Below, in pieces: positions 47,264 to 57,159 of a stretch of DNA of 64,000 nt. The stretch comes from Staphylococcus lugdunensis (lineage in GTDB: Bacteria; Bacillota; Bacilli; Staphylococcales; Staphylococcaceae): positions 769,693-833,692 of the forward strand of contig NZ_PPPV01000016.1 of the NCBI RefSeq assembly GCF_002901705.1, read 5' to 3'. Numbering within the stretch: position 1 is the stretch's first letter; each line of letters begins with the position of its first letter. A program made the translations under genes and the position numbers. Under the pieces are notes generated by a model. It was not told the DNA's origin. It searched no databases and worked only from the letters and a program-made list of their open reading frames with translations.

Positions 47264-49918
47264 ATGGAAAGTTCATATAAAAAAAGAGGAACTCTGACCA
47301 TTTATTTAGGTTATAGCCCTGGCGTTGGGAAAACGTATGAAATGCTTTCAAATGGTATCGACCAATATAAAGAAGGGGTGGATGTTAAGATCGGTTATAT
47401 TGAGCCACATCAACGTCCTGAGACAAATGCGCTTGCCAAACAACTTCCTGAAATTACAACTTCTAGCCATAAATTCGGTAGCCATATGTTTCAGTTTATC
47501 AATGTTGAAAGAATTATTGAGGCTCAACCCGATATCGTATTGATTGATGAACTCGCACACACTAATATTTCTAAAAATCGTCATTTGAAAAGATATATGG
47601 ATATTGAAGAAATACTGTCTCACGGTATCGATGTGTGGACAACACTAAATATCCAACATATAGAAAGTTTAAGTGGACAAATTGAATTAATGACAGGTAT
47701 TCAAGTGACAGAACGCGTACCCGATCAATTTATTATGTCGGCAGATGCATTTGAAGTTGTAGATATTTCGCCGAATATGCTGATACAACGTTTAAAAGCT
47801 GGAAAAGTATATAAAAAAGAACGTTTAGAAACAGCGTTTTCCAACTTTTTTTCTTATGAAAATTTGACTAGATTGCGTGAACTTGCGCTCAGAACTGTAG
47901 CAGACATTATGAGTCAAAAAGAACAACAATGTAATACAAAACATACAGATATCACGCCTCATATTGCCGTTGCTGTCAGTGGTAGTATTTATAACGAGCG
48001 CGTTATTCGAGAAGCAAGACGTTCTGCCTATAAAGAACATGCCAAATTTACAGCTATTTATATCGACACCTTTGAGACACCTTCAGAAAGCAAAATACAA
48101 GACCATTACGTGCATAAAAATCTTATGCTCGCCAAATCGTTAGGTGCAGAGATTAAAGTTCTTTATGCACAAGACGTTGCAAAAGCATTAACAGATTGGT
48201 GCGATAGCGCATTTGTTACTAAGTTAGTTCTTGGGCAATCAGAAAACCCAAAATGGAAACATTATTTTAAAAAATCACTTATTGAAGAAATTAACCATGC
48301 GCCGCATTATTTCAAATTAGAGATTGTGCCTATCTATTATATAAACTCAAATAAGCAAGAACGTACACAATCAATGAATAAACCATCTTATCAAATAGCA
48401 TTATCTGTAGATATAATGAAAATGCTTATTATTCAAACATTTTGTGTTCTCCTTGGTATGTGGATTTACACAATTGATAAAAATGAATCAAGCGCAATTA
48501 TTTTACTATTATTCTTTATTGGTATTATCTTATTATCCATATGGACGCAATCTTATCTCATTGGATTCTTTACATCGATATTAAACGTTTTTATTTTTAA
48601 TTATTTCTTTACCGTGCCAAGATTCACTCTAGAAATGTATCGATTTGAATACCCTATTACATTTGTAATCAGTATTTTTGCAAGCATTTTTACGAGTGCC
48701 ATTTTAAAAAATTTAAAGTATCAGCACTCATTAACAGAGCGCCAATTATATCGTACTGATATTATGTTACAGTTTAATCAATCTATTAAAGAATCTTATT
48801 CTATAATGAAACTGTTAAATATAGCTGGTGAACAAATCCATCAATTGTTACATCAAAATGTTACGGTGTTTTTAGTCGAATCAAAAAAAGTAGTCAAATC
48901 ATCTTCATTTGGACATCCATCATTTAAAAACACAAAAAATATGGAAGATGTAGAAGATGCAGAAACATTGACTTGGGTCATCGAAAACGAACATCGTGCC
49001 GGAAGACTTACCGATACCTTCCCCGGAAGCAAATATCTATGTATACCTATAGGTAGTAATCCCGTAAAAGGAATCGTGTCCATTCAATTTGATGATAAAG
49101 ATTATATCGATATGTATGACAATTCAATATTAGACTCTATGTTAAATGATTTAATGCTGGCAATAGAAAATGTATATTTACTTAAACAAACAAGACAATC
49201 GATGTTAACAGCTGAGCGCGAAGCAACACGCTCTAATTTCTTACATTCTATTTCACATGATATACGGACACCACTCACATCTATTATTGGAAACTTAGAT
49301 GTGTTGAAATTTCACAGTAAGAGCTTAGATAACGCTGAAAAATTAAAACTATTAACTGCTTCATATAAGGAAGCACAATACCTGTATACACTTGTTACTA
49401 ATATTTTATCTCTCACTAAGTTGGAAAGTTCTGATATAAAAGTAAAACGGACGGCTTATCTTATAGAAGAACTGTTAGAAGAATTCGAGCAAGGGTTGAT
49501 TCGCAGACACCAAAATCAAAAGGTAACGATTGAAACCGAAGATACCATGGCATTCGTTCACATTGATAGCAAACTAATACTGCAAGTTTTATTTAATCTC
49601 GTTGATAACGCGTTGAAACACTCTGGGACCACTTCAGAAATTAAACTTTGCATTCATCTACAGCCATCTCGTGTACGCTTTGAAATGATTGATTTTGGGA
49701 AAGGGATTCCTGAAGAAGAACGACATTTAATTTATAAACCTTATTATTCAGGGGATTATTTTAAAGACAATAAAAAAGACAGCTTAGGACTGGGACTATA
49801 TTTAGTGCAACTCATTTTAAAACAACATGATAGCAAATTAGAATACCAACCTAATCATCCACATGGCAGTATTTTTTATTTTTACTTAGATATAGATCAA
49901 ATAGATATGAAAGGGTGA
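47264..49918 (+). CDS. kdpD: Potassium/c-di-AMP sensor kinase KdpD
   Basis: An 884-residue kinase: N-terminal KdpD domain with Walker-like GYSPGVGKT at 16-24, a universal-stress (USP) domain, four helices at about 385-485, a GAF-like region, and the kinase core with His665 in ISHDIRTPLT and G-box FGKGIP. In the USP domain AVSGS ending at Ser241 is followed, after exactly 20 residues, by FTAIY: this fits the S-x-S-X20-FTAxY motif that binds c-di-AMP in S. aureus KdpD. Four-helix core and length are standard. Confidence 0.95.
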   Translation: MESSYKKRGTLTIYLGYSPGVGKTYEMLSNGIDQYKEGVDVKIGYIEPHQRPETNALAKQLPEITTSSHKFGSHMFQFINVERIIEAQPDIVLIDELAHTNISKNRHLKRYMDIEEILSHGIDVWTTLNIQHIESLSGQIELMTGIQVTERVPDQFIMSADAFEVVDISPNMLIQRLKAGKVYKKERLETAFSNFFSYENLTRLRELALRTVADIMSQKEQQCNTKHTDITPHIAVAVSGSIYNERVIREARRSAYKEHAKFTAIYIDTFETPSESKIQDHYVHKNLMLAKSLGAEIKVLYAQDVAKALTDWCDSAFVTKLVLGQSENPKWKHYFKKSLIEEINHAPHYFKLEIVPIYYINSNKQERTQSMNKPSYQIALSVDIMKMLIIQTFCVLLGMWIYTIDKNESSAIILLLFFIGIILLSIWTQSYLIGFFTSILNVFIFNYFFTVPRFTLEMYRFEYPITFVISIFASIFTSAILKNLKYQHSLTERQLYRTDIMLQFNQSIKESYSIMKLLNIAGEQIHQLLHQNVTVFLVESKKVVKSSSFGHPSFKNTKNMEDVEDAETLTWVIENEHRAGRLTDTFPGSKYLCIPIGSNPVKGIVSIQFDDKDYIDMYDNSILDSMLNDLMLAIENVYLLKQTRQSMLTAEREATRSNFLHSISHDIRTPLTSIIGNLDVLKFHSKSLDNAEKLKLLTASYKEAQYLYTLVTNILSLTKLESSDIKVKRTAYLIEELLEEFEQGLIRRHQNQKVTIETEDTMAFVHIDSKLILQVLFNLVDNALKHSGTTSEIKLCIHLQPSRVRFEMIDFGKGIPEEERHLIYKPYYSGDYFKDNKKDSLGLGLYLVQLILKQHDSKLEYQPNHPHGSIFYFYLDIDQIDMKG

Positions 49919-49919
49919 G

Positions 49920-50621
49920 ATGATGAAATCTACACTTTTAGTTGTTGAAGATGATGCTGCTATTTTACATTTAATCGATGTTACTTTAACCATGAATTAC
50001 TATAAAGTAATCACAGCAAGAAATGGAAAGGACGCAGCCTTTCGTATTCGAACAGAGCATCCAGATGTTATATTACTTGATTTAGGTTTACCTGATATTG
50101 ATGGCTTTACTCTAATCAAGCAAATCAGAACAGATATCGATACACCAATTATTGTTATCAGTGCGCGTACAGAAGAACAAACAATTGTCAATGCGCTAGA
50201 CTGCGGTGCGAATGACTATATGATTAAACCGTTCAATGTCGACGAATTACAAGCACGTATTAGAGTCGCACTGCGTGTCTCAAAAAAAACAACAACCGAA
50301 GAAAACAACTTCAAAAATGGTCCGCTTACGGTTGATTTCAATGCTAAAATGGTTTACATTAACGACCAACCAATTCATTTAACACCAAATGAATTTCAAT
50401 TGTTAAAAATTCTAAGTCATCATGTTGGTAAAGTGTTAACATACCAAGTCCTTTTAAAATCAATCTTTGGTTACGTTAATAAGTGTGAAATGGCATCACT
50501 ACGTGTACATATGGCTTCATTACGTAAGAAGTTAAATTACAGCGAAGACGATGCGCATATGGATAAGAAGTTAATCATTACCCATCCTAGAATTGGCTAC
50601 CAAATGCAACATTTAGTTTAA
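49920..50621 (+). CDS. kdpE: Response regulator KdpE
   Basis: A 233-residue OmpR-type regulator. Receiver with DD at 11-12, Asp54 in LLDLGLPD, and MIKPF; then a winged helix with ASLRVHMASLRKKLN. Two adjacent ATGs (49920, 49923) are possible starts; the second has the better spacing from GGGTGAG. It starts next to the kdpD stop. Activates kdpFABC under low potassium or osmotic stress. Confidence 0.94.
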   Translation: MMKSTLLVVEDDAAILHLIDVTLTMNYYKVITARNGKDAAFRIRTEHPDVILLDLGLPDIDGFTLIKQIRTDIDTPIIVISARTEEQTIVNALDCGANDYMIKPFNVDELQARIRVALRVSKKTTTEENNFKNGPLTVDFNAKMVYINDQPIHLTPNEFQLLKILSHHVGKVLTYQVLLKSIFGYVNKCEMASLRVHMASLRKKLNYSEDDAHMDKKLIITHPRIGYQMQHLV

Positions 50622-50715
50622 CTATAAATACATGTGGCGGTTGTTCATTTCGGTGAAACATAGATGTTTTGTCTATTGTAGTCATTAAATTTTCTTTTTG
50701 AAACATAAAACAACA

Positions 50716-50754
50716 CGCTTCAAAGTAAACATATTTAATGTTCACTTTGAAGCG
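50716..50754. terminator. Bidirectional terminator, kdpE / PTS operon
   Basis: A 17-base stem CGCTTCAAAGTAAACAT / ATGTTCACTTTGAAGCG with one mismatch and a five-base loop, between convergent kdpE and the EIIA gene. Confidence 0.8.
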
Positions 50755-50788
50755 CGCATATTCATTATTTATACCTGATTCGCTATCT

Positions 50789-51184
50789 CTATTCTTCATC
50801 GTCATCATGCGCTAACAAAGCATTGACATCGATGATACCATCCTTTGCTTTTTGAGCAATATCTGCTGGCTGACCAATCATTTGTGCATTAATATAAGCT
50901 ATAATCATCGGCAAATTCATTCCTGTATACAGTTGATATTTAGCACCTTGCATGATGAGCTTTGAAACTGTATTAGCTGGTGTACCACCTTGTAAATCTG
51001 CAAATACCACTACATCGTCGTCATCTTCTATCAGTGCTTTAAAGTTTTTTTCAAATGTTTCTTGTCCTTGCTCCGGTGTTAAGGCTACAGTGTGAATATA
51101 ATCTTGCGCTCCAAAAATCATCTCAACACTATTTTTAATACCTTCACAAAATGAACCATGACTTATTAAAATTAACTTTTTCAT
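50789..51184 (-). CDS. PTS EIIA, mannose family
   Basis: A 131-residue EIIA of the mannose/sorbose/N-acetylgalactosamine family: phospho-His9 in LISHGSF, and DLQGGTPANT near residue 63. Acidic C-terminus DDDEE. Receives phosphate from HPr. Last gene of the PTS-lacD operon. Confidence 0.88.
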   Translation of the reverse strand: MKKLILISHGSFCEGIKNSVEMIFGAQDYIHTVALTPEQGQETFEKNFKALIEDDDDVVVFADLQGGTPANTVSKLIMQGAKYQLYTGMNLPMIIAYINAQMIGQPADIAQKAKDGIIDVNALLAHDDDEE

Positions 51185-51201
51185 AATTGTATTTCACCTT
51201 T

Positions 51202-52092
51202 TTAAATATTTTTTATAACACCTAATGCGGATAAAATAATCGATACAATAATCACTAAGAAAATGGCACGGGTTGAATTCATTTTTTTACGTCCAAGTAA
51301 CCAGTAAATTAAAAAGACAATGACTAGCGGTAACAGACGCGGCAAAATCATGTTTGCACTGTCTTGAATATTAACCGTTAAATCACCAATTTTAGGCTTC
51401 CATGCAAACTGAACACGTATCATCGTTGCAACAAGTGCACCTACCATAAAGACCCCTAATAATGTTGCGGCATTCGTCAGTGATTCTAAACGATGTTGCA
51501 TTGTTGTAACCAGTGCTACGCCCTCTTTGTATGCAAATTTCAATTGTTTCCATCTAAACACAATAACTGCTAATATTGCGATAAACCATAACAATGCGCC
51601 AAATGGGTTACCATCTTGGGCCATGTTAGCAGCTATCGCACCAAAAATAGTTGGCACTAATGATGCAAATATAGCATCTCCAACTGCTGCAAATGGTCCC
51701 ATTAAACCAACTTTGAACCCTTCAACGGATTCTTTTGCAGCAAACTGTTCCTTTTCTTCCATCGCAATATCAATACCGGTAATAATTGTGTTAAAAAAAT
51801 TACTCGTATTGAAGAACTGTGCATGTGTTTTCATCATTTCTTTTAATTCTGGTGTATCATCACCATAAATTTTGCGTAGTTGAGGTAGAATTGTAAATAA
51901 ATAACCTGATCCTTGCATACGTTCATAGTTCCAACCCCATTGGTAGAAGAACAAACTACGCATATTAATTTGTCGAAAGTCTTTATTTGTTAGTTTATAA
52001 GGCGTTTCAGGCGACTTGCCTGTTAATGGCTTTGCATCCTTATGTACATGAGTTTTTGAAGTATCCTGTTTTTTATGGTTAAAGTTCGTCAT
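51202..52092 (-). CDS. PTS EIID, mannose family
   Basis: About 296 residues. Start chosen at the ATG seven bases after GGAGAG, in the end of the IIC gene, with which it overlaps by 14 bases. Has the EIID core (SLFFYQWGWNYERMQGSGY, KEMMKTHAQFFNTSNFFNT) and C-terminal helices. Forms the sugar channel with EIIC. Confidence 0.88.
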   Translation of the reverse strand: MTNFNHKKQDTSKTHVHKDAKPLTGKSPETPYKLTNKDFRQINMRSLFFYQWGWNYERMQGSGYLFTILPQLRKIYGDDTPELKEMMKTHAQFFNTSNFFNTIITGIDIAMEEKEQFAAKESVEGFKVGLMGPFAAVGDAIFASLVPTIFGAIAANMAQDGNPFGALLWFIAILAVIVFRWKQLKFAYKEGVALVTTMQHRLESLTNAATLLGVFMVGALVATMIRVQFAWKPKIGDLTVNIQDSANMILPRLLPLVIVFLIYWLLGRKKMNSTRAIFLVIIVSIILSALGVIKNI

Positions 52093-52978
52093 CATCAATC
52101 TCTCCTTCATCATCAGCATGATTCAAATCTTGTTTTCCTGATGCTGACGACATAGCTGTTAGCGTAGATGTTCGTTTGTACTCTAAGCTGGCAAGCGCAA
52201 AGCCAATGGCTGCAATGGCAAGCATTGGTAAAGATGAGAATGACATTGTAAACTTGTCGTCTAAATGCGCAACAGAAGTTCCTATACCTGATAAACCATC
52301 AAACACTGTAACCATAAGCGCTGTAATAATAAAACCTAGGATGAAATACGGATAGTGTTTTTTCAAAGGTAAATAGCGCAATAAAATTGCAAAACCAACT
52401 GCAGGTAAGACTGCCCCCGCAACTGTTAAACCATCACCTAACCACTTTAGGTCACCATTCAAGTAATTGACAATGTTTTTTACCACACCACCGCCAAAAA
52501 ACAATCCTAAAAATACTGGAATCGCTCGAGACAATGCCCATGGAATTGCGCCATATAAGTAGTTTCTTTGAATACCTTTATAGTCCATTTGCTCAATTTT
52601 AGCATCGATACGATGTGCAAAGAATGTATTCGTAAATCTTGCCAAAACATCTGTTTGAATCATTAGACTTGCTACTGGCACAGCCAATGTCGCTAATGCT
52701 TGTTGTGGGTTCATTCCTAAAGCTACCGAATAAGCTACCGCCAAAACAGTACCTGAATTGGCATCAATACGAGAGGCCCCACCAAATGTACCTACACCAA
52801 GAACTGTTAATTGCATACCACCACCGATAATTAAGCCCGTCTTAATATCTCCCATAATCAATCCAGAGACAATACCAGCAAATACGGGATGACCAAAAAT
52901 ATTAAATTGTAAATCGTCTAAAATTTGATAGCCTGCATACAATGTTAGTAGTAAAATTTGCCACCACATAATTTCCAA
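52079..52978 (-). CDS. PTS EIIC, mannose family
   Basis: About 300 residues, with eight or nine helices and the EIIC pattern LYAGYQILDDLQFNIFGHPVFAG-type opening (motif at residues 14-36). The TTG start is preferred: GGAAGG is nine bases upstream and it gives MEIMWWQILLLTLYAG, like relatives. A GTG nine bases earlier abuts the ribosome site; an ATG nine bases later is also possible. Acidic C-terminal tail. Confidence 0.85.
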   Translation of the reverse strand: MEIMWWQILLLTLYAGYQILDDLQFNIFGHPVFAGIVSGLIMGDIKTGLIIGGGMQLTVLGVGTFGGASRIDANSGTVLAVAYSVALGMNPQQALATLAVPVASLMIQTDVLARFTNTFFAHRIDAKIEQMDYKGIQRNYLYGAIPWALSRAIPVFLGLFFGGGVVKNIVNYLNGDLKWLGDGLTVAGAVLPAVGFAILLRYLPLKKHYPYFILGFIITALMVTVFDGLSGIGTSVAHLDDKFTMSFSSLPMLAIAAIGFALASLEYKRTSTLTAMSSASGKQDLNHADDEGEIDDDEL

Positions 52979-52997
52979 AACAAACACCTTCCTTCAT

Positions 52998-53477
52998 TTA
53001 TGCTTTAATTAATGACATGAAGTCTACAGCTTTATCATTTGGAACCATTTGAGAAGTGATTGTAACGCCTGCTGATTGTAGTTTTTCAAAGTTTTCGACG
53101 TCTTCATCCATCACATTAATTGAATTAGTAATTGAACGTGTTTCATTTGTTTGTGACATATTTCCAACGTTTAAATTATCAATTTGTACGCCTTGATTCA
53201 CTAGTTCAACAAAACGATCCGGACGTTTCGCAATAATCATGACGCGTTGAGAATCGTATTTACCATTTTTTATATTTGTTGCAGCCTTTTCAATAGGTAG
53301 TACACTTAGTTTAATACCAGCTGGCGTTGCAAGCTTTAATGCTTGTTTATCAATATCACTTTGTGCTATTTCGTCATCAATAATCATAAAGCGTCCAACG
53401 TTTAATTTTGTTGCCCATAAATTTGCAACCTGTCCATGAATAAGTCTGCCATCAATTCTGTTAGCAATGATTGCCAT
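52998..53477 (-). CDS. PTS EIIB, mannose family
   Basis: A 159-residue EIIB: phospho-His14 in RIDGRLIHGQV, then the family core FMIIDDEIAQSD and VGNMSQTNETRSI. Transfers phosphate from EIIA to the incoming sugar. AAAGGAGATATGTGAA precedes the ATG. First PTS gene, 199 bases after the aldolase gene. Confidence 0.9.
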   Translation of the reverse strand: MAIIANRIDGRLIHGQVANLWATKLNVGRFMIIDDEIAQSDIDKQALKLATPAGIKLSVLPIEKAATNIKNGKYDSQRVMIIAKRPDRFVELVNQGVQIDNLNVGNMSQTNETRSITNSINVMDEDVENFEKLQSAGVTITSQMVPNDKAVDFMSLIKA

Positions 53478-53676
53478 TTCACATATCTCCTTTCTTAATT
53501 AAAAACATTTTAATATTACTTTCACAGCATTTTTTTAATAACCAAAACAACGATTGTTCAGTAAGTGCATAACGAATATCATGTATGTCGTTTTTTTAGA
53601 TTCGTGTGTATTACTAGGTCAAACGATGGCTTGGTATCGGCTAAAAGCTTGGTATATGATTTCTTAATACATTGTG

Positions 53677-54609
53677 TTAAATCGGTGTTGCTGTTTGTTG
53701 ATTAACCTGATTCAATGCCTTAAGATTTTTAATTCCTTCTGTCTGAAGCCATTCACGTGCTGCTGCTTCTCCATCTTTAGCAAGCACTTCTGTCGCACCT
53801 TGCCACGTCGCACGACCACATAAAACACCATTAAATGTTGAACCATTTTCTGCGGCAAATTGTAATGATTTATTAAATAATTGCGAATCCATACCGGCAC
53901 TCAAGTAAATATAGGGTATATGCGTTGAATTCGCTTGTGCTTTAAAGGCTTCTGCTGCTTCTTGTTGAGTCATGCATGCTTCATGACCATAGCCTTGAAC
54001 AAAGTTCATATTTACCGGCAACTCAACTTTTAAAGTATCAACGCCAAATCGTGCTTCGCTAAATAACTTCATTGCACTATTGACTTTATGCGGTTTGACT
54101 AACGCGAAAGCGTCACCTTTTTCATCACCAATCTTATCATCATAAGTCAAGATTTCTAATAAAAATGGCACATGCTCAGCTTTGCATTCTGCCCCTACAC
54201 GCTCAATCACTGCTTGCTTTTTTTGATTAATTTCATCTGGTTCATCAACGTCGTAGTAAAGCAAGAATTTAATTGCATCTGCACCCGCTTCAACTAGACG
54301 TTTCACACTTTGACCCTCAATCAGTCGAGGCAAACGACCTGGTTGATCTTTAATGTATCCGGTTTGTTCATAAGCTAAAATCAAACCTGCTACATTGGCT
54401 TTTGCTGCTTCCAAGCCAAACTCAGGATCTACTAAAAAGCTGGAACTCTCTGGAGTCAGTACTTCTGCAACTAATTTTTTAAAGGATGCTAAGTTTTGCG
54501 CTGTACCTTGCTTACCTAATAATTTTTTCAAGGCACCGCGTTGATCGACAGCCACTGCCGAATATATGCCGTTCTTATCTACGAGTCGACTTAAATTTTT
54601 TACAGTCAT
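53677..54609 (-). CDS. Tagatose-1,6-bisphosphate aldolase, LacD-like
   Basis: A 310-residue class I aldolase of the LacD family: AVDQRGALKKLL near residue 19, Schiff-base lysine in AIKFLLYYD near 114, KVELPVN near 195 and YLSAGMDS near 229. Splits tagatose-1,6-bisphosphate to triose phosphates. No tagatose-6-phosphate kinase is in this cluster; it would have to be supplied elsewhere (lac operon LacC). Confidence 0.83.
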   Translation of the reverse strand: MTVKNLSRLVDKNGIYSAVAVDQRGALKKLLGKQGTAQNLASFKKLVAEVLTPESSSFLVDPEFGLEAAKANVAGLILAYEQTGYIKDQPGRLPRLIEGQSVKRLVEAGADAIKFLLYYDVDEPDEINQKKQAVIERVGAECKAEHVPFLLEILTYDDKIGDEKGDAFALVKPHKVNSAMKLFSEARFGVDTLKVELPVNMNFVQGYGHEACMTQQEAAEAFKAQANSTHIPYIYLSAGMDSQLFNKSLQFAAENGSTFNGVLCGRATWQGATEVLAKDGEAAAREWLQTEGIKNLKALNQVNQQTATPI

Positions 54610-55092
54610 CTATACGCCCTCCTTATTTTTTAGAGTTACTATGATTTCACTTGTTTCATACCAATATATTGTGTAGGTAGGTATGTATAAGAAATTAGAC
54701 CTCCCGCAGTCTAAATACTCTTAAATGTAATCTTTGGTTTCACGATGCATGATATATGTGTCATAGATAACGTATTCATTTAACTACAACGCGTTAAATT
54801 GATATTTCAATCCCACCGTCAACTATTTAAATATCATTAAAAGCTGCATCTTTTTGTCGTGTGTTTTAATTTTTTGCATCAATCGTTGCTTTAAATCTGC
54901 ACACATAATAATTTCAAAACCCTTGATAATCTCGCCTTAGTTAAAGCGCTTTCAAAAAATGACACGTTTTATTTTTATATACTTTGGATGTAGCTACATT
55001 GCCTCTCTTACTAAGCTGTTAGATTGCGATCCGCTCATTTATTGAACTTTGTGCAACACATAGTCCCCTTGAATACACGTCAAATTTCGACG
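54610..55092. promoter_or_regulatory. Promoter region of lacD-PTS operon, cre site
   Basis: 483 bases without a gene. At 54941-54954 TTAAAGCGCTTTCA reads TGAAAGCGCTTTAA on the minus strand, close to the CcpA cre consensus TGWAARCGYTWNCW. It is about 330 bases upstream of the aldolase start, so it may act on a distant promoter or on read-through from agaS. No other palindrome stands out. Confidence 0.55.
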
Positions 55093-56211
55093 TTAATGAG
55101 ATGCTTGAACTGGATAAATTGTGACACCTTTAACCACGCGATTAATAAAACCATCAGGACTTGGATTGTCAGGGTTCAGACCAAAAGCAACTGATTTTTT
55201 AGCAGCAAGTAATTGACCAAACATCAAATATTCTAAGGCCAATTCTAAATCTGTAAGTTCCGTTGAATTCGGCAACGTTATCGCATGGGTTTCATCTGTT
55301 AATTGACTTTCTAGTGTCAGAATATGATATTTCCCTTTAACTTGATTGACTTCTGCAATAATATCCTGTTCATACTGACGTTTATATGGTTGATTACTAC
55401 GAAGCATAATAAAGATGGCATTATCGCTTAGCCCTGCTTTAGGACCATGTCGAAATCCTAGCGTTGTTTCTCGTGCAATTTCAACACGTCCTGCCGTTAA
55501 CTCATTCATTTTGAGACTTATTTCTTTTGTCAATTCACCAATAAGACCTGTTCCAACGTAAAAGACCTTAGAAAAATCAAGCATACTCACTTGATCAACC
55601 TGTGCTTCGATCCATTCAAAATTTTCTTTAGCTTTATCAAAAAATGAAGTATTGTATTTACCACCGAATAGAATGTAAATTGCAATTAGCATAGAAGAAA
55701 AACTGGATGTCATTGCTAAAGATTGATCATTCGTTTCGTCTGGCAAAACAATTTTGAAAATACGTTCACTTTCTTCTACAGTACCTAAAAAGCCATCTTT
55801 GTTGTTGGTAATGAATAAATGATATGCATTATCTGTAAGTTGATTTGCAATTTCTACCGTCGCTTTTGTTTCCGGACTATTGCCAGAGCGTGCAAATGAT
55901 ACAATTAAATACGCTGTTGCATCATCTATGTATACTTCTGGACTCGTGACAAAATGCGTAGTAGGTACTGATTCAAAGTCAAATTGAGTGAATTTTTCTG
56001 TGGCACATGCCATTCTAGCTATATCTCCAACATAGGCACTAGAACCTGCACCAGTAAATATCACTTTCAACTTTTTATCCTTATTGTTGCTTATCATGTG
56101 ATGCATGAACGTTTCAAAGGCATCCTGTTTTTGCGCCACAATATCAGCTGTGCGGCGCCACATATCAGGCTGCTGTTTAATCTCTTGATAAGTATATGTT
56201 TCATTTAACAC
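55093..56211 (-). CDS. agaS: SIS-domain sugar isomerase/deaminase, AgaS-like
   Basis: A 372-residue double SIS-domain protein. First domain has FTGAGSSAYVGD near residue 50 and VSFARSGNSPETKATVE near 103; second has YVGTGLIGELTKEISLK and TTLGFRHGPKAG. AgaS converts galactosamine-6-phosphate to tagatose-6-phosphate with loss of ammonia. With the LacD aldolase and PTS this fits a galactosamine or N-acetylgalactosamine pathway; no deacetylase gene (agaA) is present here. Confidence 0.83.
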   Translation of the reverse strand: MLNETYTYQEIKQQPDMWRRTADIVAQKQDAFETFMHHMISNNKDKKLKVIFTGAGSSAYVGDIARMACATEKFTQFDFESVPTTHFVTSPEVYIDDATAYLIVSFARSGNSPETKATVEIANQLTDNAYHLFITNNKDGFLGTVEESERIFKIVLPDETNDQSLAMTSSFSSMLIAIYILFGGKYNTSFFDKAKENFEWIEAQVDQVSMLDFSKVFYVGTGLIGELTKEISLKMNELTAGRVEIARETTLGFRHGPKAGLSDNAIFIMLRSNQPYKRQYEQDIIAEVNQVKGKYHILTLESQLTDETHAITLPNSTELTDLELALEYLMFGQLLAAKKSVAFGLNPDNPSPDGFINRVVKGVTIYPVQASH

Positions 56212-56239
56212 TATGAAAACCTCCCGTATCTAAACAAAA

Positions 56240-56953
56240 TCACATCAGTTTTACCTTATATTTATACTTATGACCACTTGCGATACTTTGGGTATACTCT
56301 ATGAGCACATCCCCGTAGTAACTAAAGCGCTCAATATACATACAACTATCATCTACTTCTCCGTTTAACAAAGCTGCATATTTTTTATTCAACTTACTTG
56401 CAACTAGATTTTCGTAAGCGTTGGTAATTTGAATGTTATAATGTTGATTCAAAGTCTCATATAATGATACATTGTTGAAATCAAAACGCTCCAACCCCTC
56501 ACAAAATCTTAATGGTAAGTAACTCACCTCATAGATTAAAGGTTTGCCATTAGACAATCGTAACCTTGTTAATTCATATACATATTGATATGGTTCAAGG
56601 TTCATTTTTTCTTGTAAAAAGGGTGTAGATACTTTAAGTTCAATGTTTAACATTTTCGTACTGGCATCATCACCGTTTTTTTCTATTTCATCCTTAAAAC
56701 TATACAATTTGTTTAATAATTGTGTATATTGACTTCCAAGTACAAATGAGCCTTTACCGTGTTCTCTTTTAATTAGATGATCTTTCTCTAATCGGTCTAA
56801 AGCCTCTCTGACGGTAATACGACTAACGTTATATTCTTCACAAAGTTTGCGCTCGGAAGGAAGTTTATCTCCCTCCTGATAAAGTCCGGACTTTATACCT
56901 TTATGAAGTGTTTCATAAATTTGAAAATATAACGGCGTGTTCGCTTTCTTCAA
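56240..56953 (-). CDS. GntR-family regulator (HutC/UTRA type)
   Basis: A 237-residue GntR repressor: N-terminal winged helix (residues 1-70; LPSERKLCEEYNVSRITVREALDRLE) and a UTRA ligand domain that binds phosphosugars. Encoded 28 bases upstream of agaS. TGGTTATAACCA occurs 16 bases before its start, so it is probably autoregulated and represses agaS and perhaps the PTS. AGGAGGAAT precedes the start. Confidence 0.9.
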   Translation of the reverse strand: MKKANTPLYFQIYETLHKGIKSGLYQEGDKLPSERKLCEEYNVSRITVREALDRLEKDHLIKREHGKGSFVLGSQYTQLLNKLYSFKDEIEKNGDDASTKMLNIELKVSTPFLQEKMNLEPYQYVYELTRLRLSNGKPLIYEVSYLPLRFCEGLERFDFNNVSLYETLNQHYNIQITNAYENLVASKLNKKYAALLNGEVDDSCMYIERFSYYGDVLIEYTQSIASGHKYKYKVKLM

Positions 56954-56968
56954 TTTTATTCCTCCTAC

Positions 56969-56980
56969 TGGTTATAACCA
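56969..56980. promoter_or_regulatory. GntR operator candidate 1
   Basis: TGGTTATAACCA, a perfect 12-base palindrome 16 bases before the gntR start. A partial copy, ATTATAACC, lies at 56985-56993. Confidence 0.55.
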
Positions 56981-57147
56981 CTTGAATTATAACCTTTGCT
57001 TAAAAATTTGTAAAGGTTTTCATATAAATTGATATTATTTTAATTCTATAGCAGTTAAATTCACGCTTAATACAATAGTATTCATATTATTTTAAACGGA
57101 ATTACCAATATTCAGTTATACTTAATTTTTTTACATATCGATTTATC

Positions 57148-57159
57148 TGGATATAACCA
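57148..57159. promoter_or_regulatory. GntR operator candidate 2
   Basis: TGGATATAACCA differs from the first operator at one position. Position further upstream suggests cooperative repression or loop formation (inference). Confidence 0.45.
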
